Counted from the stretch's first letter, positions 1 to 6,462 are shown. The stretch is 8,073 nt of DNA from Candidatus Krumholzibacteriia bacterium (GCA_027056825.1 JALUJS010000481.1:1-8073); one strand, 5' to 3'. Notes: generated from the sequence alone by a model not told the origin. A program made the numbers and translations.

Positions 1-1
1 G

Positions 2-2029
2 TCCACCGCGGGCGTGATCACGGACCTGGTCCAGCAGGATCCCGTCCCCGGCGCGCCCACCCCCTTCGTCACCGAGATCCGCGTGCTGGCCGACCCCGGC
101 GGACTGACCTTCGGCGTCCGCTGCACCGACCCGCAGCCCGGCGCGGTCACCGTGCACACGCTGCAGCGCGACGGGGTCATGCGCGGAGACGACACCGTCG
201 CCCTGGTCCTGGACACCTTCGGCGACGGCCGGCGCGGCTACTACTTCCGGATCAACGCCGCCGGCGCCCGCCAGGACGGCCTGATCACCGGCCCCGAGTA
301 CGCTTCCCTGGACTGGGACGGCATCTGGGACGCCGCGGCGCGCCGCACGCCCGGCGGCTGGTCCGCCGAGATCCGCATCCCCTCCCAGACCCTGCGCTTC
401 AGTCCCGACCTGCAGGCCTGGGGTCTGAACATCGAACGCTACGTGGCGCGCGAGCGGATGACCCTGCGCTGGGCCGACCCGTCCCTGGACGCCAAGCTGT
501 ACGACCTGCGCCGCTGCGGCCGGCTGGAGGGCGTGGACGTCCTGCGCCAGGGGCTGGGGCTGTCGTTCGCCCCCTACGCCGCCCTGCGCGCGGACCAGGA
601 CGCCGACCAGGACTCGCATCACACCGGGACGGACCTGGGCGGAGACCTGACCTGGAACGTCACCTCCCAGCTGAGCGCCGTGGCCACCGTCAACACGGAC
701 TTCGCTGAGACCGAGGTGGACACCCGTCGCATCAACCTGACCCGCTTCCCCCTGTTCTTTCCCGAGAAGCGCTCCTTCTTCCTCGAGGGCTCCGACCTGT
801 TCGCCTTCGGGTCGGGTCTGGGCCGCGACTTCCTGCCCTTCTTCTCGCGGCGGGTCGGTTTGTACGACGGGCAGCAGGTGCCCCTCGACGCAGGCGTGAA
901 GGTGCTGGGCCGCAGCGGCCGCTGGGGCATCGCCGGACTCGGCGTGCACACCTCCGCCACCGATGCCACCGCAGGCGCGGACCTCTTCGCCGGCCGTGTG
1001 ACATGCGACGTGGACGATCACCTGACGGTGGGCGGCATCGCCACCAGCGGGGATCCCGACGGCGTCTCGGACAACACCCTGGCCGGAGTGGACGCCCTGT
1101 GGCAGACCTCCACCCTGGGCGGGAGCAAGAACTTCTCGGTGGGGACGTGGGCGGCCTGGACCCGCGGCGACGTGCCCGACCGGCAGCGCTACGGTTGGGG
1201 CCTGAAGGTGGACTACCCCAACGACCTGTGGGACGCGTACCTGGCCTATCGGGAATTCGGCGCGGGCCTGGACCCGGCCCTGGGCTTCTTGCCGCGGCCC
1301 GGCACGCGGTGGTTCATGGGCGGCTGCGCCTACCAGCCGCGGCCCACCGCGGACAGCCTGGACTGGATCCGCCAGTTCTACTTCGAGTTCTACCCGAGCA
1401 TCGTCTGGGACCTGGACGGCGGCACCCAGTCCTGGCGCGTGTTCACCGCCCCGGTGAACATCGCCACCGAATCGGGGGAGCACATCGAGGCCAACTGGGT
1501 CCCCCAGTACGATCGCCTGGACGAGGATTTCGAGATCGCCGAGGGCAAGGTCATCCCTGCCGGCGGCTACCGGTTCACGCGCTTCCGGGTGGAAGCCCAG
1601 AGTTCCCGCAGCCGGCCGGTCCGCGTGGGCTCGACGGTGTGGTTCGGCGATTATTACAGCGGAACCCTGACCCAGTGGGAAGCTTTCGTCACCTTCGCCT
1701 CCGGCGACGGCCACCTCCAGCTGGAAGCCAGCGCCGAAAACGATTTCGGGGACCTGCCCCAGGGCTCGTTCACCACCCGCTGGTACGGATTCAAGGCGGT
1801 GTACGCCTTCTCGCCCGACCTGGTCCTAGCCCACTACGCCCAGTACGACTCCGAGTCCCGGGACGTGGGGCTGAACACCCGCCTGCGCTGGACGCTCACC
1901 CCCGGCAACGACATCTACCTGGTCTGGAACCATAACCTGCACCGGCCCGAGGATCCGGGCGACTGGAGCGGCCTCAGTTCCCTGGACGACCACCTGGTTA
2001 CCAAGGTGCGGTGGACGTTGAGGTGGTAG
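2..2029 (+). CDS. DUF5916-type outer-membrane protein, 5' end outside the window
   Basis: The frame is open from the first bases (codons from position 2), so the true start and any signal peptide lie upstream; the GTG at position 14 is only the first possible start inside the window and is probably internal. Residue numbers here count from that GTG. The first ~170 residues look like the carbohydrate-binding-module-9/DOMON-like beta-sandwich that opens this family (DLVQQDPVPGAP, then VALVLDTFGDGRRGYYF). The DUF5916 signature follows at about residues 227-260: NTDFAETEVD, then FPLFFPEKRSFFLEG. The rest is rich in alternating aromatic strands (WFGDYYSG, FYFEFYPSIVWD) and ends VRWTLRW; a terminal aromatic residue is typical of outer-membrane barrels. 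Family members are common in Bacteroidota, Gemmatimonadota and relatives. Their biochemical role is not established, and glycan binding or transport is only a guess. The gene ends with TAG just before a shared terminator. Family call is firm, function unknown. Confidence 0.87.
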   Translation, partial: STAGVITDLVQQDPVPGAPTPFVTEIRVLADPGGLTFGVRCTDPQPGAVTVHTLQRDGVMRGDDTVALVLDTFGDGRRGYYFRINAAGARQDGLITGPEYASLDWDGIWDAAARRTPGGWSAEIRIPSQTLRFSPDLQAWGLNIERYVARERMTLRWADPSLDAKLYDLRRCGRLEGVDVLRQGLGLSFAPYAALRADQDADQDSHHTGTDLGGDLTWNVTSQLSAVATVNTDFAETEVDTRRINLTRFPLFFPEKRSFFLEGSDLFAFGSGLGRDFLPFFSRRVGLYDGQQVPLDAGVKVLGRSGRWGIAGLGVHTSATDATAGADLFAGRVTCDVDDHLTVGGIATSGDPDGVSDNTLAGVDALWQTSTLGGSKNFSVGTWAAWTRGDVPDRQRYGWGLKVDYPNDLWDAYLAYREFGAGLDPALGFLPRPGTRWFMGGCAYQPRPTADSLDWIRQFYFEFYPSIVWDLDGGTQSWRVFTAPVNIATESGEHIEANWVPQYDRLDEDFEIAEGKVIPAGGYRFTRFRVEAQSSRSRPVRVGSTVWFGDYYSGTLTQWEAFVTFASGDGHLQLEASAENDFGDLPQGSFTTRWYGFKAVYAFSPDLVLAHYAQYDSESRDVGLNTRLRWTLTPGNDIYLVWNHNLHRPEDPGDWSGLSSLDDHLVTKVRWTLRW

Positions 2030-2072
2030 ATCCTGCGCGGGTGGATCCTGCGCCCGGTTCCCCGACATGAGA

Positions 2073-2100
2073 AAGCCCCGACTCGCAGGAGTCGGGGCTT
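2073..2100. terminator. Bidirectional intrinsic terminator between convergent genes
   Basis: A perfect 12-bp stem (AAGCCCCGACTC at 2073-2084 pairing with 2089-2100) closes a 4-nt loop. It lies 43 bases after the stop of the DUF5916 gene and 19 bases after the stop of the leftward Cys/Met-repeat gene, so it can serve both. The T-rich tail is better in the leftward direction (the stem runs into CTTTCTC) than in the rightward direction (CTTCGCTG). Confidence 0.85.
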
Positions 2101-2119
2101 CGCTGTCGGAGGACCGGGG

Positions 2120-2650
2120 TTACTCGGAAGAACTGCCCGCGGTGTCGGCATCCTTCCCGGCGCTCGTCTTGTCGGCGGCCATCTTGCCGGACATCTTGGC
2201 CTTGCAGGCGGCCATCTCCTCGGCGCTCTTGCCGGCGCAGCAGGCGGGCATGTCACCGTCGGCCTTCATCTTGGCCATCTTGGCCTTGCAGGCCTTCATG
2301 TCGGCCGCGGACATCTCGCCGGAAGCCATCTTGGCCTGGCACGCCTTCATGTGGGCCTTGCACTCTTCGCTGGAGGCCATCTTGGTCTTGCAGGCCTTCA
2401 TGTCGGCCTCGCTCATCTCGCCGGAAGCCATCTTGGCCTTGCAGGCGGCCATCTCCTCGGCGCTCTTGCCCGCGCAACAGGGAGGCACGTCGGCGTCGGC
2501 CATCTTCGCGGCGCAGGCGGCCTTGTCGGCGGCCTTGGCGGAGGTCTTGTCGGTGGTCTTGGCCGCGGGGTGGTCACCAGCCACAGCCAGGGAAGTGGTG
2601 AACATCAAAACGGCGGCCAGGGCCATGAGAGTCAGAGTGAAGCGCTTCAT
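2120..2650 (-). CDS. Exported Cys/Met-repeat protein, unrecognised family
   Basis: I do not recognise a named family. Residues 1-24 form a clear signal peptide: MKRF, a hydrophobic core (LTLMALAAVLMF), then a site like LAVAG before DHPAA. The mature part is low-complexity Ala/Lys/Glu/Met/Cys and probably helical. It contains 11 cysteines (46, 58, 59, 70, 87, 97, 104, 121, 137, 138, 149) and seven C-x3-M motifs. Five of these expand to M-x2-C-x3-M (67-74, 84-91, 101-108, 118-125, 146-153). Cysteines 70, 87, 104 and 121 are exactly 17 residues apart. CCAGKSAEEMAACKAKM occurs twice, identically, at 58-74 and 137-153. The ATG is preceded by a strong ribosome site (GGGAGGAAAGGA, plus-strand 2657-2668). 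Cys and Met on one helix face suggest binding of soft metal ions such as copper in the periplasm; this is inference, and no HMA motif (GMTCxxC) is present. The strong ribosome site and terminator argue that the gene is real and well expressed. Confidence 0.85.
   Translation of the reverse strand: MKRFTLTLMALAAVLMFTTSLAVAGDHPAAKTTDKTSAKAADKAACAAKMADADVPPCCAGKSAEEMAACKAKMASGEMSEADMKACKTKMASSEECKAHMKACQAKMASGEMSAADMKACKAKMAKMKADGDMPACCAGKSAEEMAACKAKMSGKMAADKTSAGKDADTAGSSSE
2192..2242 (-). repeat. Intragenic 51-bp duplication, copy near the C-terminus
   Basis: This encodes residues 137-153 (CCAGKSAEEMAACKAKM) of the Cys/Met-repeat protein. Aligned by eye, it matches the segment at 2429-2479 at 49 of 51 bases, with both differences synonymous. 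It is spaced 237 bases, an exact number of codons, from the other copy. Confidence 0.9.
2429..2479 (-). repeat. Intragenic 51-bp duplication, copy near the N-terminus
   Basis: This encodes residues 58-74 of the Cys/Met-repeat protein and is the partner of 2192-2242. Between the two copies lies a shorter, more diverged repeat pair with the theme MASGEMSxADMKACKxKM, coded at 2375-2431 and 2273-2329. The gene has therefore grown by more than one internal duplication. Confidence 0.9.
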
Positions 2651-2730
2651 TGCAGATTCCTTTCCTCCCGGGAGCGACCCGGGCGGAGCCTAGGGGACGG
2701 GCCCCTTTGGTGGTCGAATGTCGGAGGCAC

Positions 2731-2741
2731 GAGTTTAACTC
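2731..2741. promoter_or_regulatory. Small palindrome downstream of a promoter, possible operator
   Basis: GAGTT-T-AACTC is a perfect 5-bp inverted repeat around one base. It lies about 10 bp downstream of the -10 candidate of the Cys/Met-repeat gene, near the predicted transcript start. The position fits a repressor site, but a palindrome this short could be chance. Confidence 0.25.
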
Positions 2742-2751
2742 ATACCAAATC

Positions 2752-2779
2752 ACTATAGGTTTTGTTCCCGATTCGGCAA
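2752..2779 (-). promoter_or_regulatory. Sigma-70-like promoter candidate for the Cys/Met-repeat gene
   Basis: On the minus strand a -35 box TTGCCG (2774-2779) is followed by a 16-base spacer and a -10 box TATAGT (2752-2757, five of six consensus bases). Transcription would start near 2745 and give a leader of about 95 bases before the ATG at 2650. It lies in the AT-rich part of the divergent intergenic region. Confidence 0.55.
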
Positions 2780-2790
2780 GATCCCCGGAT

Positions 2791-2812
2791 AAAAATTTCC
2801 TGAAAAATTTCC
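2791..2812 (+). repeat. Tandem direct repeat AAAAATTTCC upstream of the sigma gene
   Basis: AAAAATTTCC occurs at 2791-2800 and again at 2803-2812, a 12-bp period, 108 bases before the sigma factor start. It may be a regulator site or an A-tract element of the sigma promoter. The sigma gene's own promoter is not clear: TTCCCG-N17-GATAAA (2765-2793) is a weak candidate that would place these repeats around its start point. Confidence 0.4.
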
Positions 2813-2920
2813 GTAATGAATCCCCCGCCCGCGTCACACACCCATCGAGAGCCCCGTAATTCAATCATGCTGGTTAAGCCACGCGCCCGAAACGAACCGG
2901 GCCGAACAAGGACCTAAATC

Positions 2921-3775
2921 ATGTTTGAAGTCGAACTCAGTCATGACCGCCGCCAGGATCAGGCCCTCAAGCACTACCTGAACACCATCGGCCGCTATGA
3001 CCTGCTGAAGCCCGAGGAGGAGGCGGACCTGGCCCGGCGCATCCGCGCGGGCGACCAGGAGGCCCTCGACGGGCTGATCAACGCCAACCTGCGCTTCGTC
3101 GTCAGCGTCGCCCGCCGGTTCCAGGGTCGGGGGCTGTCGATGATGGACCTGATCGCCGAGGGCAATGTTGGGCTGATCACCGCCGCCAAGCGCTTCGACG
3201 AGCGGAGGGAATTCCGCTTCGTGACCTATGCCGTGTGGTGGATCCGGCAGTCCATCCAGACCGCCCTGCAGGACAAGACCCGGACCGTGCGCCTGCCGGC
3301 CAACCGCGCCCGGGAGGCCGTGAAGCTGGCCCGCCTGGAGCGGAAACTGATCCAGGAACGCGGCGCCGAGGTCCGGGACGACGAGCTGGCCGCCCGCATG
3401 GAACTGGATCCGGCCCAGCTGGAGAGCATGCGGGCCACCGGACGTCCGAGCCTCGACCTCTACCGCGACTCCGACGAGCAGGGCGCTCCGCTGGCCGAAT
3501 GCCTGGCCGACCCCGAAGCCGAGGACCAGTCCACGCGGCTGGAGCGGGAAACCCTGCAGGAACTGCTGCGTTGCGCCCTGAAGCGACTGGATCCCCGCGA
3601 GCGGCACATCATCGAGCGCTACTACGGCCTGGGTCCCGGCCGGACCCTTTCGCTGGAGAGCATCGGAGCGCGCATCGGCCTGTCCCGCGAGCGGGTGCGG
3701 CAGATCCGCAACCGGGCCTTCGCCAAGATCCGGGCCGGAGCCGAGGGAACGCAGCTGGCGGAATTTCTGGGCTGA
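2921..3775 (+). CDS. Sigma-70 family RNA polymerase sigma factor (RpoD/RpoS-like)
   Basis: The protein directs RNA polymerase to promoters. All RpoD-type regions are present in 284 residues. Region 1.2 spans about 16-50 (HYLNTIGRYDLLKPEEEADL). Region 2.1-2.2 spans 53-93 (NLRFVVSVARRF, DLIAEGNVGLITAAKRFD). Region 2.3-2.4 spans 98-112 (FRFVTYAVWWIRQSI). Region 3 starts near 120 (TRTVRLPANRARE). Region 4.2 spans about 243-271 and has the helix-turn-helix LSLESIGARIGLSRERVRQ. There is no region 1.1. This short form with a TYAVWWIRQ core resembles the principal sigma factors of Bacteroidota-type bacteria, but a group-2 (stationary-phase or stress) factor is equally possible, so I give no symbol. 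The ATG has an AAGGA ribosome site 9 bases upstream. The gene stands alone, divergent from the exported Cys/Met-repeat protein, and ends at a strong hairpin. Family assignment is near certain; which sigma it is remains open. Confidence 0.95.
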   Translation: MFEVELSHDRRQDQALKHYLNTIGRYDLLKPEEEADLARRIRAGDQEALDGLINANLRFVVSVARRFQGRGLSMMDLIAEGNVGLITAAKRFDERREFRFVTYAVWWIRQSIQTALQDKTRTVRLPANRAREAVKLARLERKLIQERGAEVRDDELAARMELDPAQLESMRATGRPSLDLYRDSDEQGAPLAECLADPEAEDQSTRLERETLQELLRCALKRLDPRERHIIERYYGLGPGRTLSLESIGARIGLSRERVRQIRNRAFAKIRAGAEGTQLAEFLG

Positions 3776-3807
3776 GCGCCCGGCGGCGGAGCACTTCCAC
3801 GACACGC

Positions 3808-3836
3808 AAGGAACCCGGCCTGTGGCCGGGTTCCTT
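3808..3836. terminator. Intrinsic terminator after the sigma factor gene
   Basis: A perfect 13-bp stem (AAGGAACCCGGCC at 3808-3820 with its complement at 3824-3836) closes a 3-base loop, 32 bases after the sigma stop codon. The tail is only moderately T-rich, ending TTCCTTCATGTTCC. It would also stop transcripts coming leftward from the gap to its right. Confidence 0.8.
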
Positions 3837-3876
3837 CATGTTCCTGCCGGCCGGCAAGGTGGGCCGAGGGGGATCG

Positions 3877-3899
3877 GGACCGCCATGCTCACGCGGTCC
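3877..3899. other. Hairpin of unknown role
   Basis: GGACCGC (3877-3883) pairs perfectly with GCGGTCC (3893-3899) around a 9-base loop. No T-tract follows on either strand, so it is not a typical intrinsic terminator. It could be part of a structured transcript from the gap. Confidence 0.35.
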
Positions 3900-4152
3900 G
3901 GCAGGCTCAGGTTGTCACGTTCGCCATGTGTCGAAGGTTACCGGAGGCCGGGCGGCCTGAACGGCTTTTGCTTCGGGACCGGGGGGGCATGTTACCCGAG
4001 TCTCCTCCACGTCCGCCGTCCCCTTATCGCCCGGGGGGATTCTTCGGCGACCAGGTGAACGGAATCCCTGATCGAACGAATCGGGTCCCAGGCCGCTTCC
4101 GACCTCCAGCTCGCGTGCGCGCCGGCGGGTTGTCCGACTGCTCACGGGGGCA

Positions 4153-4180
4153 AGAAAAGGGTTCCTGGCGGGGAAGAACC
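4153..4180 (-). terminator. Weak terminator candidate for the winged-helix regulator gene
   Basis: Read leftward, GGTTC (4176-4180) pairs with GAACC (4160-4164) around an 11-base loop and is followed by CTTTTCTT. It lies about 80 bases past the stop codon at 4260. The stem is only 5 bp, so this is a modest candidate, but no better one is visible for that gene. Confidence 0.3.
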
Positions 4181-4201
4181 TGAAGGAAAGGTCCCGAATA
4201 C

Positions 4202-4218
4202 CTTAAGAAAACCTTAAG
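4202..4218. promoter_or_regulatory. Tandem CTTAAG-N5-CTTAAG site, OmpR/PhoB-class binding-site candidate
   Basis: CTTAAG occurs at 4202-4207 and 4213-4218, an 11-bp period; the longer unit ACCTTAAGAAA is repeated except for its first base. An 11-bp direct repeat of a half-site is the normal layout for dimers of OmpR/PhoB-type winged-helix proteins, and the YTTAAK-N5-YTTAAK form is that of the PmrA box of enteric bacteria. It sits in an AT-rich island (a TTTATATTTA stretch follows at 4231-4240) just past the 3' end of a gene encoding a protein with this DNA-binding fold. Which transcript it would control is unclear, since both flanking genes point into the gap. Confidence 0.45.
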
Positions 4219-4259
4219 AAAGATAACTTGTTTATATTTATGGTGTTACCGAGTCGAAA

Positions 4260-6458
4260 TCATGGCGTTAGCAGTTCCAGAAGCATCAGATCCGAGGCCG
4301 CAACCTGTTGCCGGGGGTAGACGAACATCCCCCCGTCCGGGGCCACGGCCAGGTCCCCGGGCCCCAGACCCGGCAGATCAGCCACCACCGAGGCGGCGCC
4401 GGTCCGCGCGTCGCGCCACCAGAGGTAGGGATGGCCCGCCATCCGGGACACCCAGGCCAGGCCCGCCGGGGTCAGGCGCCAGTTCCGGCGGTCGGCCTCC
4501 GCCAGGTCCTCGACCAGGGGGACGGGATCGCCCCCCGCCAGGGCAACGGCCCAGATGCCCGGCCGGTCCGGGAGGGTAAAGACCAGGGTGTCCCCCGCGG
4601 CGGTGATCGCGGTGCTGGTTGCCTCCAGGTGGGCGGGGAATACCGGCAGGGAGGATCCGTCGCCCGGGGCTCCCGGCACGGCCAGGGCCCGCGGCCTGGA
4701 GCGGCCGCGCACCGACTCGGTGACCAGCAGGGCGTGGCCGTCGGGAACCCAGCCCCACAGGAACGCGGCGTCGGTCCCGGGAATGGCGGTCCACGCGCCG
4801 CCACCGGCGGGCACGACCCCGATGGCGGTCACCCCCTCCCGGCGGATCTGCAGGGCCAGGAGCGAACCGTCGGGTGAAAACCGCACCCGGTCGATGGCGT
4901 CCGCCTCCAGGCTGGTCAGTTGCCGGAGACCTTCCCCCTGGCGATCGGCCAGCCAGATTTCCGGATGGCCCGAGCGATCCGACACCAGGGCCACCAAGCT
5001 GCCGTCGGGACTGAAGTCCGCCGTGGTCTCCCCGCGCGTCGAAGGCGCGAACACGGAGGTGGCCAGCCGCCAGGGATCACGGCCCTCGGCCCGGATGGCC
5101 ACCAGGTCCCGGTCCAGGCGCAGTTGCGAATAGGCCAGCTCGCCGGTCCGCGCGGCGATGGTCGGGGCGGCCACCGGATCCGGCCCGGTGGGGATCTTGC
5201 GCAGCGGGCCGCCGTCCAGGTCCGCGCGCCACAGGCCCGTCATGCCCGCCAGCGAGAGCACCAGGCCCTGGCCGTCGGGCGTCCAGGCCAGACCGCCGGG
5301 GGTTCCCCGGGAAAGCATCCGTTCCCGGAATCGGTCGGTGCCGGCGGCCGACCAGCGCAACGAGGACGGTCCGGCGGCCTCACGATGGATCCAGGCCAAC
5401 GTTCCTGTCCGTTGACAGAAATGCGGCAGGATGTCCTCGCCGGTTGACCCGGCTGCCGCGCGCACCGGACGCGCCTGGCCCGTGGCCAGATCCAGCAGCC
5501 GCAGCCGCGCCTCCCCGGCGCGCCCGTCCCGGGGGGCGAACACCAGCGCCTTGCCGTCGGGGGTCCAGTCCACGCCCTCGATGAGACCCTCGGAGCGATA
5601 CAGTTCGCGCACCGCACCGCCCAGGGAGGAAACGGTGCACAGCGTCACCGCGTCCTCGCCGCCCTGCACGAACGCCAGGCTCTGGCCGTCGGGAGACCAG
5701 GCCGGCCAGGCGCACCAACCCGGCGCGGAGGTCAGGCGCAGGGGCTCTTCCAGGTTGCGCTGCTTCAGGTAAAGGGCGTTGAGGCAACCGGGCGGCAGGT
5801 CGCCACCGGTTCCCACGAAGGCCACGCGGGTCCCGTCGGGCGAGAGGGCCGGATGGCGTTCGCGGCCCGGGTAGGTGGTCAGGGGAACCGGCGCGGTGTA
5901 GGCAGGTCCGTGGTCGTGGGGGGCGGGACCACCCCGGTGCCAGGCGTCTCCCTGCAGGGACAGCACCAGCAGCGCCATCGCCAGCACCCCCAGGCGCATC
6001 CAGGGAAAGCCCCGGCGGGAAATCGGCGAACCCGCCGGAACGGTGTCGCCCGGTACGGACGCGGCAGGCCCGGGGACCGCCGGGTCGTCCTGTGGCGCGG
6101 TCGCCACCGGCGCAGGATCTTCCGGCGCCGACTCCACCGCCCCGATGAGGCGGTAGCCGTGGTTGCGGATGGTCTCGATGACGCGCGGACGGCGGGGATC
6201 ATCGGCGAAAATGCGCCGCAGCTCGCTGATGGCGCGGGTGAGGTTCTCCTCGCCGACGATCTGGTCTTTCCACACCTCGTCCAGGATGCGGTCGCGGGGA
6301 ATGACCTCGCCCGGCAGCGCGGCCAGGGTCAGCAGCACCTGCATGACGCGGGGTTCGACGCGCACCTCGCCGTCCGGACCGCTGATGCGGTTCAGATCCG
6401 GATGGACGAGCCGGCCGTCCAGGCGGAAAGGCGGCGGGTAGGGTGTGAAATCCTCCAA
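4260..6458 (-). CDS. Membrane-bound winged-helix regulator with PD40/TolB-like propeller
   Basis: This is a ToxR/CadC-style one-component regulator: DNA-binding head in the cytoplasm, sensor outside. Residues 10-108 are an OmpR/PhoB-type winged helix (VEPRVMQVLLTLAALPGEVI, recognition helix near NLTRAISELRRIF at 72-84, wing VIETIRNHGYRLI at 93-105). A Pro/Ala linker (109-147) leads to one membrane helix at about 153-170 (WMRLGVLAMALLVLSLQG). Two arginines at 148-149 precede it, giving a periplasmic C-terminus. The remainder is a propeller with eight xPDG motifs (206, 255, 299, 393, 483, 528, 571, 706), as in PD40/TolB repeats. Four cysteines (225, 249, 274, 348) occur only in its first blades. 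The start is TTG, chosen because of the ribosome site AAGGAAAGG just upstream and because the domain begins at once; the ATG at 6476-6478 is out of frame. The ligand and target genes are unknown. It is divergent from the thioredoxin-like gene, which it may regulate along with itself. Confidence 0.88.
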   Translation of the reverse strand: MEDFTPYPPPFRLDGRLVHPDLNRISGPDGEVRVEPRVMQVLLTLAALPGEVIPRDRILDEVWKDQIVGEENLTRAISELRRIFADDPRRPRVIETIRNHGYRLIGAVESAPEDPAPVATAPQDDPAVPGPAASVPGDTVPAGSPISRRGFPWMRLGVLAMALLVLSLQGDAWHRGGPAPHDHGPAYTAPVPLTTYPGRERHPALSPDGTRVAFVGTGGDLPPGCLNALYLKQRNLEEPLRLTSAPGWCAWPAWSPDGQSLAFVQGGEDAVTLCTVSSLGGAVRELYRSEGLIEGVDWTPDGKALVFAPRDGRAGEARLRLLDLATGQARPVRAAAGSTGEDILPHFCQRTGTLAWIHREAAGPSSLRWSAAGTDRFRERMLSRGTPGGLAWTPDGQGLVLSLAGMTGLWRADLDGGPLRKIPTGPDPVAAPTIAARTGELAYSQLRLDRDLVAIRAEGRDPWRLATSVFAPSTRGETTADFSPDGSLVALVSDRSGHPEIWLADRQGEGLRQLTSLEADAIDRVRFSPDGSLLALQIRREGVTAIGVVPAGGGAWTAIPGTDAAFLWGWVPDGHALLVTESVRGRSRPRALAVPGAPGDGSSLPVFPAHLEATSTAITAAGDTLVFTLPDRPGIWAVALAGGDPVPLVEDLAEADRRNWRLTPAGLAWVSRMAGHPYLWWRDARTGAASVVADLPGLGPGDLAVAPDGGMFVYPRQQVAASDLMLLELLTP

Positions 6459-6462
6459 GAAA

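Larger units (their letters stand above)
3837..4259. other. Gene-free gap between convergent genes
   Basis: About 420 bases hold no convincing gene. Short open frames on both strands lack a good ribosome site and have compositions expected from GC-rich noncoding DNA. Visible items are a 12-bp palindrome TGCCGGCCGGCA (3845-3856), a 7-bp hairpin at 3877-3899, a small hairpin AGGCC-GGGC-GGCCT (3945-3958), a near-repeat TGTTACC(C)GAGTC at 3990-4002 and 4244-4255, and an AT-rich island from about 4196 to 4260. I could not match it to a known riboswitch or structured RNA. It may be the remnant of a gene, an unrecognised small RNA locus, or plain spacer. Confidence 0.6.

Noticed and set aside
1003..1935. 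A 310-aa Arg/Gly/Pro-rich frame inside the DUF5916 gene
   Set aside because: The composition is typical of an out-of-frame reading of GC-rich coding DNA, and the true frame carries the DUF5916 signature.
2192..2479. Repeated units that could suggest a CRISPR array
   Set aside because: Repeats are in frame with a coding sequence, have uneven spacing and encode amino-acid repeats. No unique spacers of constant length are present.
2067..2693. A 208-aa rightward open frame opposite the Cys/Met-repeat gene
   Set aside because: It is the mirror of a repetitive, GC-rich leftward gene, begins inside the terminator hairpin and has no ribosome site. The leftward frame has a signal peptide and a strong ribosome site.
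2861..3805. A 314-aa leftward open frame opposite the sigma factor gene
   Set aside because: The opposite strand encodes an unmistakable sigma-70 factor. This frame has no recognisable domain and results from GC-rich codon use.
3860..4002. Possible riboswitch in the gap after the sigma gene
   Set aside because: I compared it from memory with the cyclic di-GMP, cobalamin and SRP/tmRNA cores on both strands and found no matching conserved core; no gene starts downstream on either strand.
3915..4183. Short open frames of 76-85 aa in the gap on both strands
   Set aside because: No ribosome sites, low-complexity Arg/Pro/Gly composition and no recognisable motifs.
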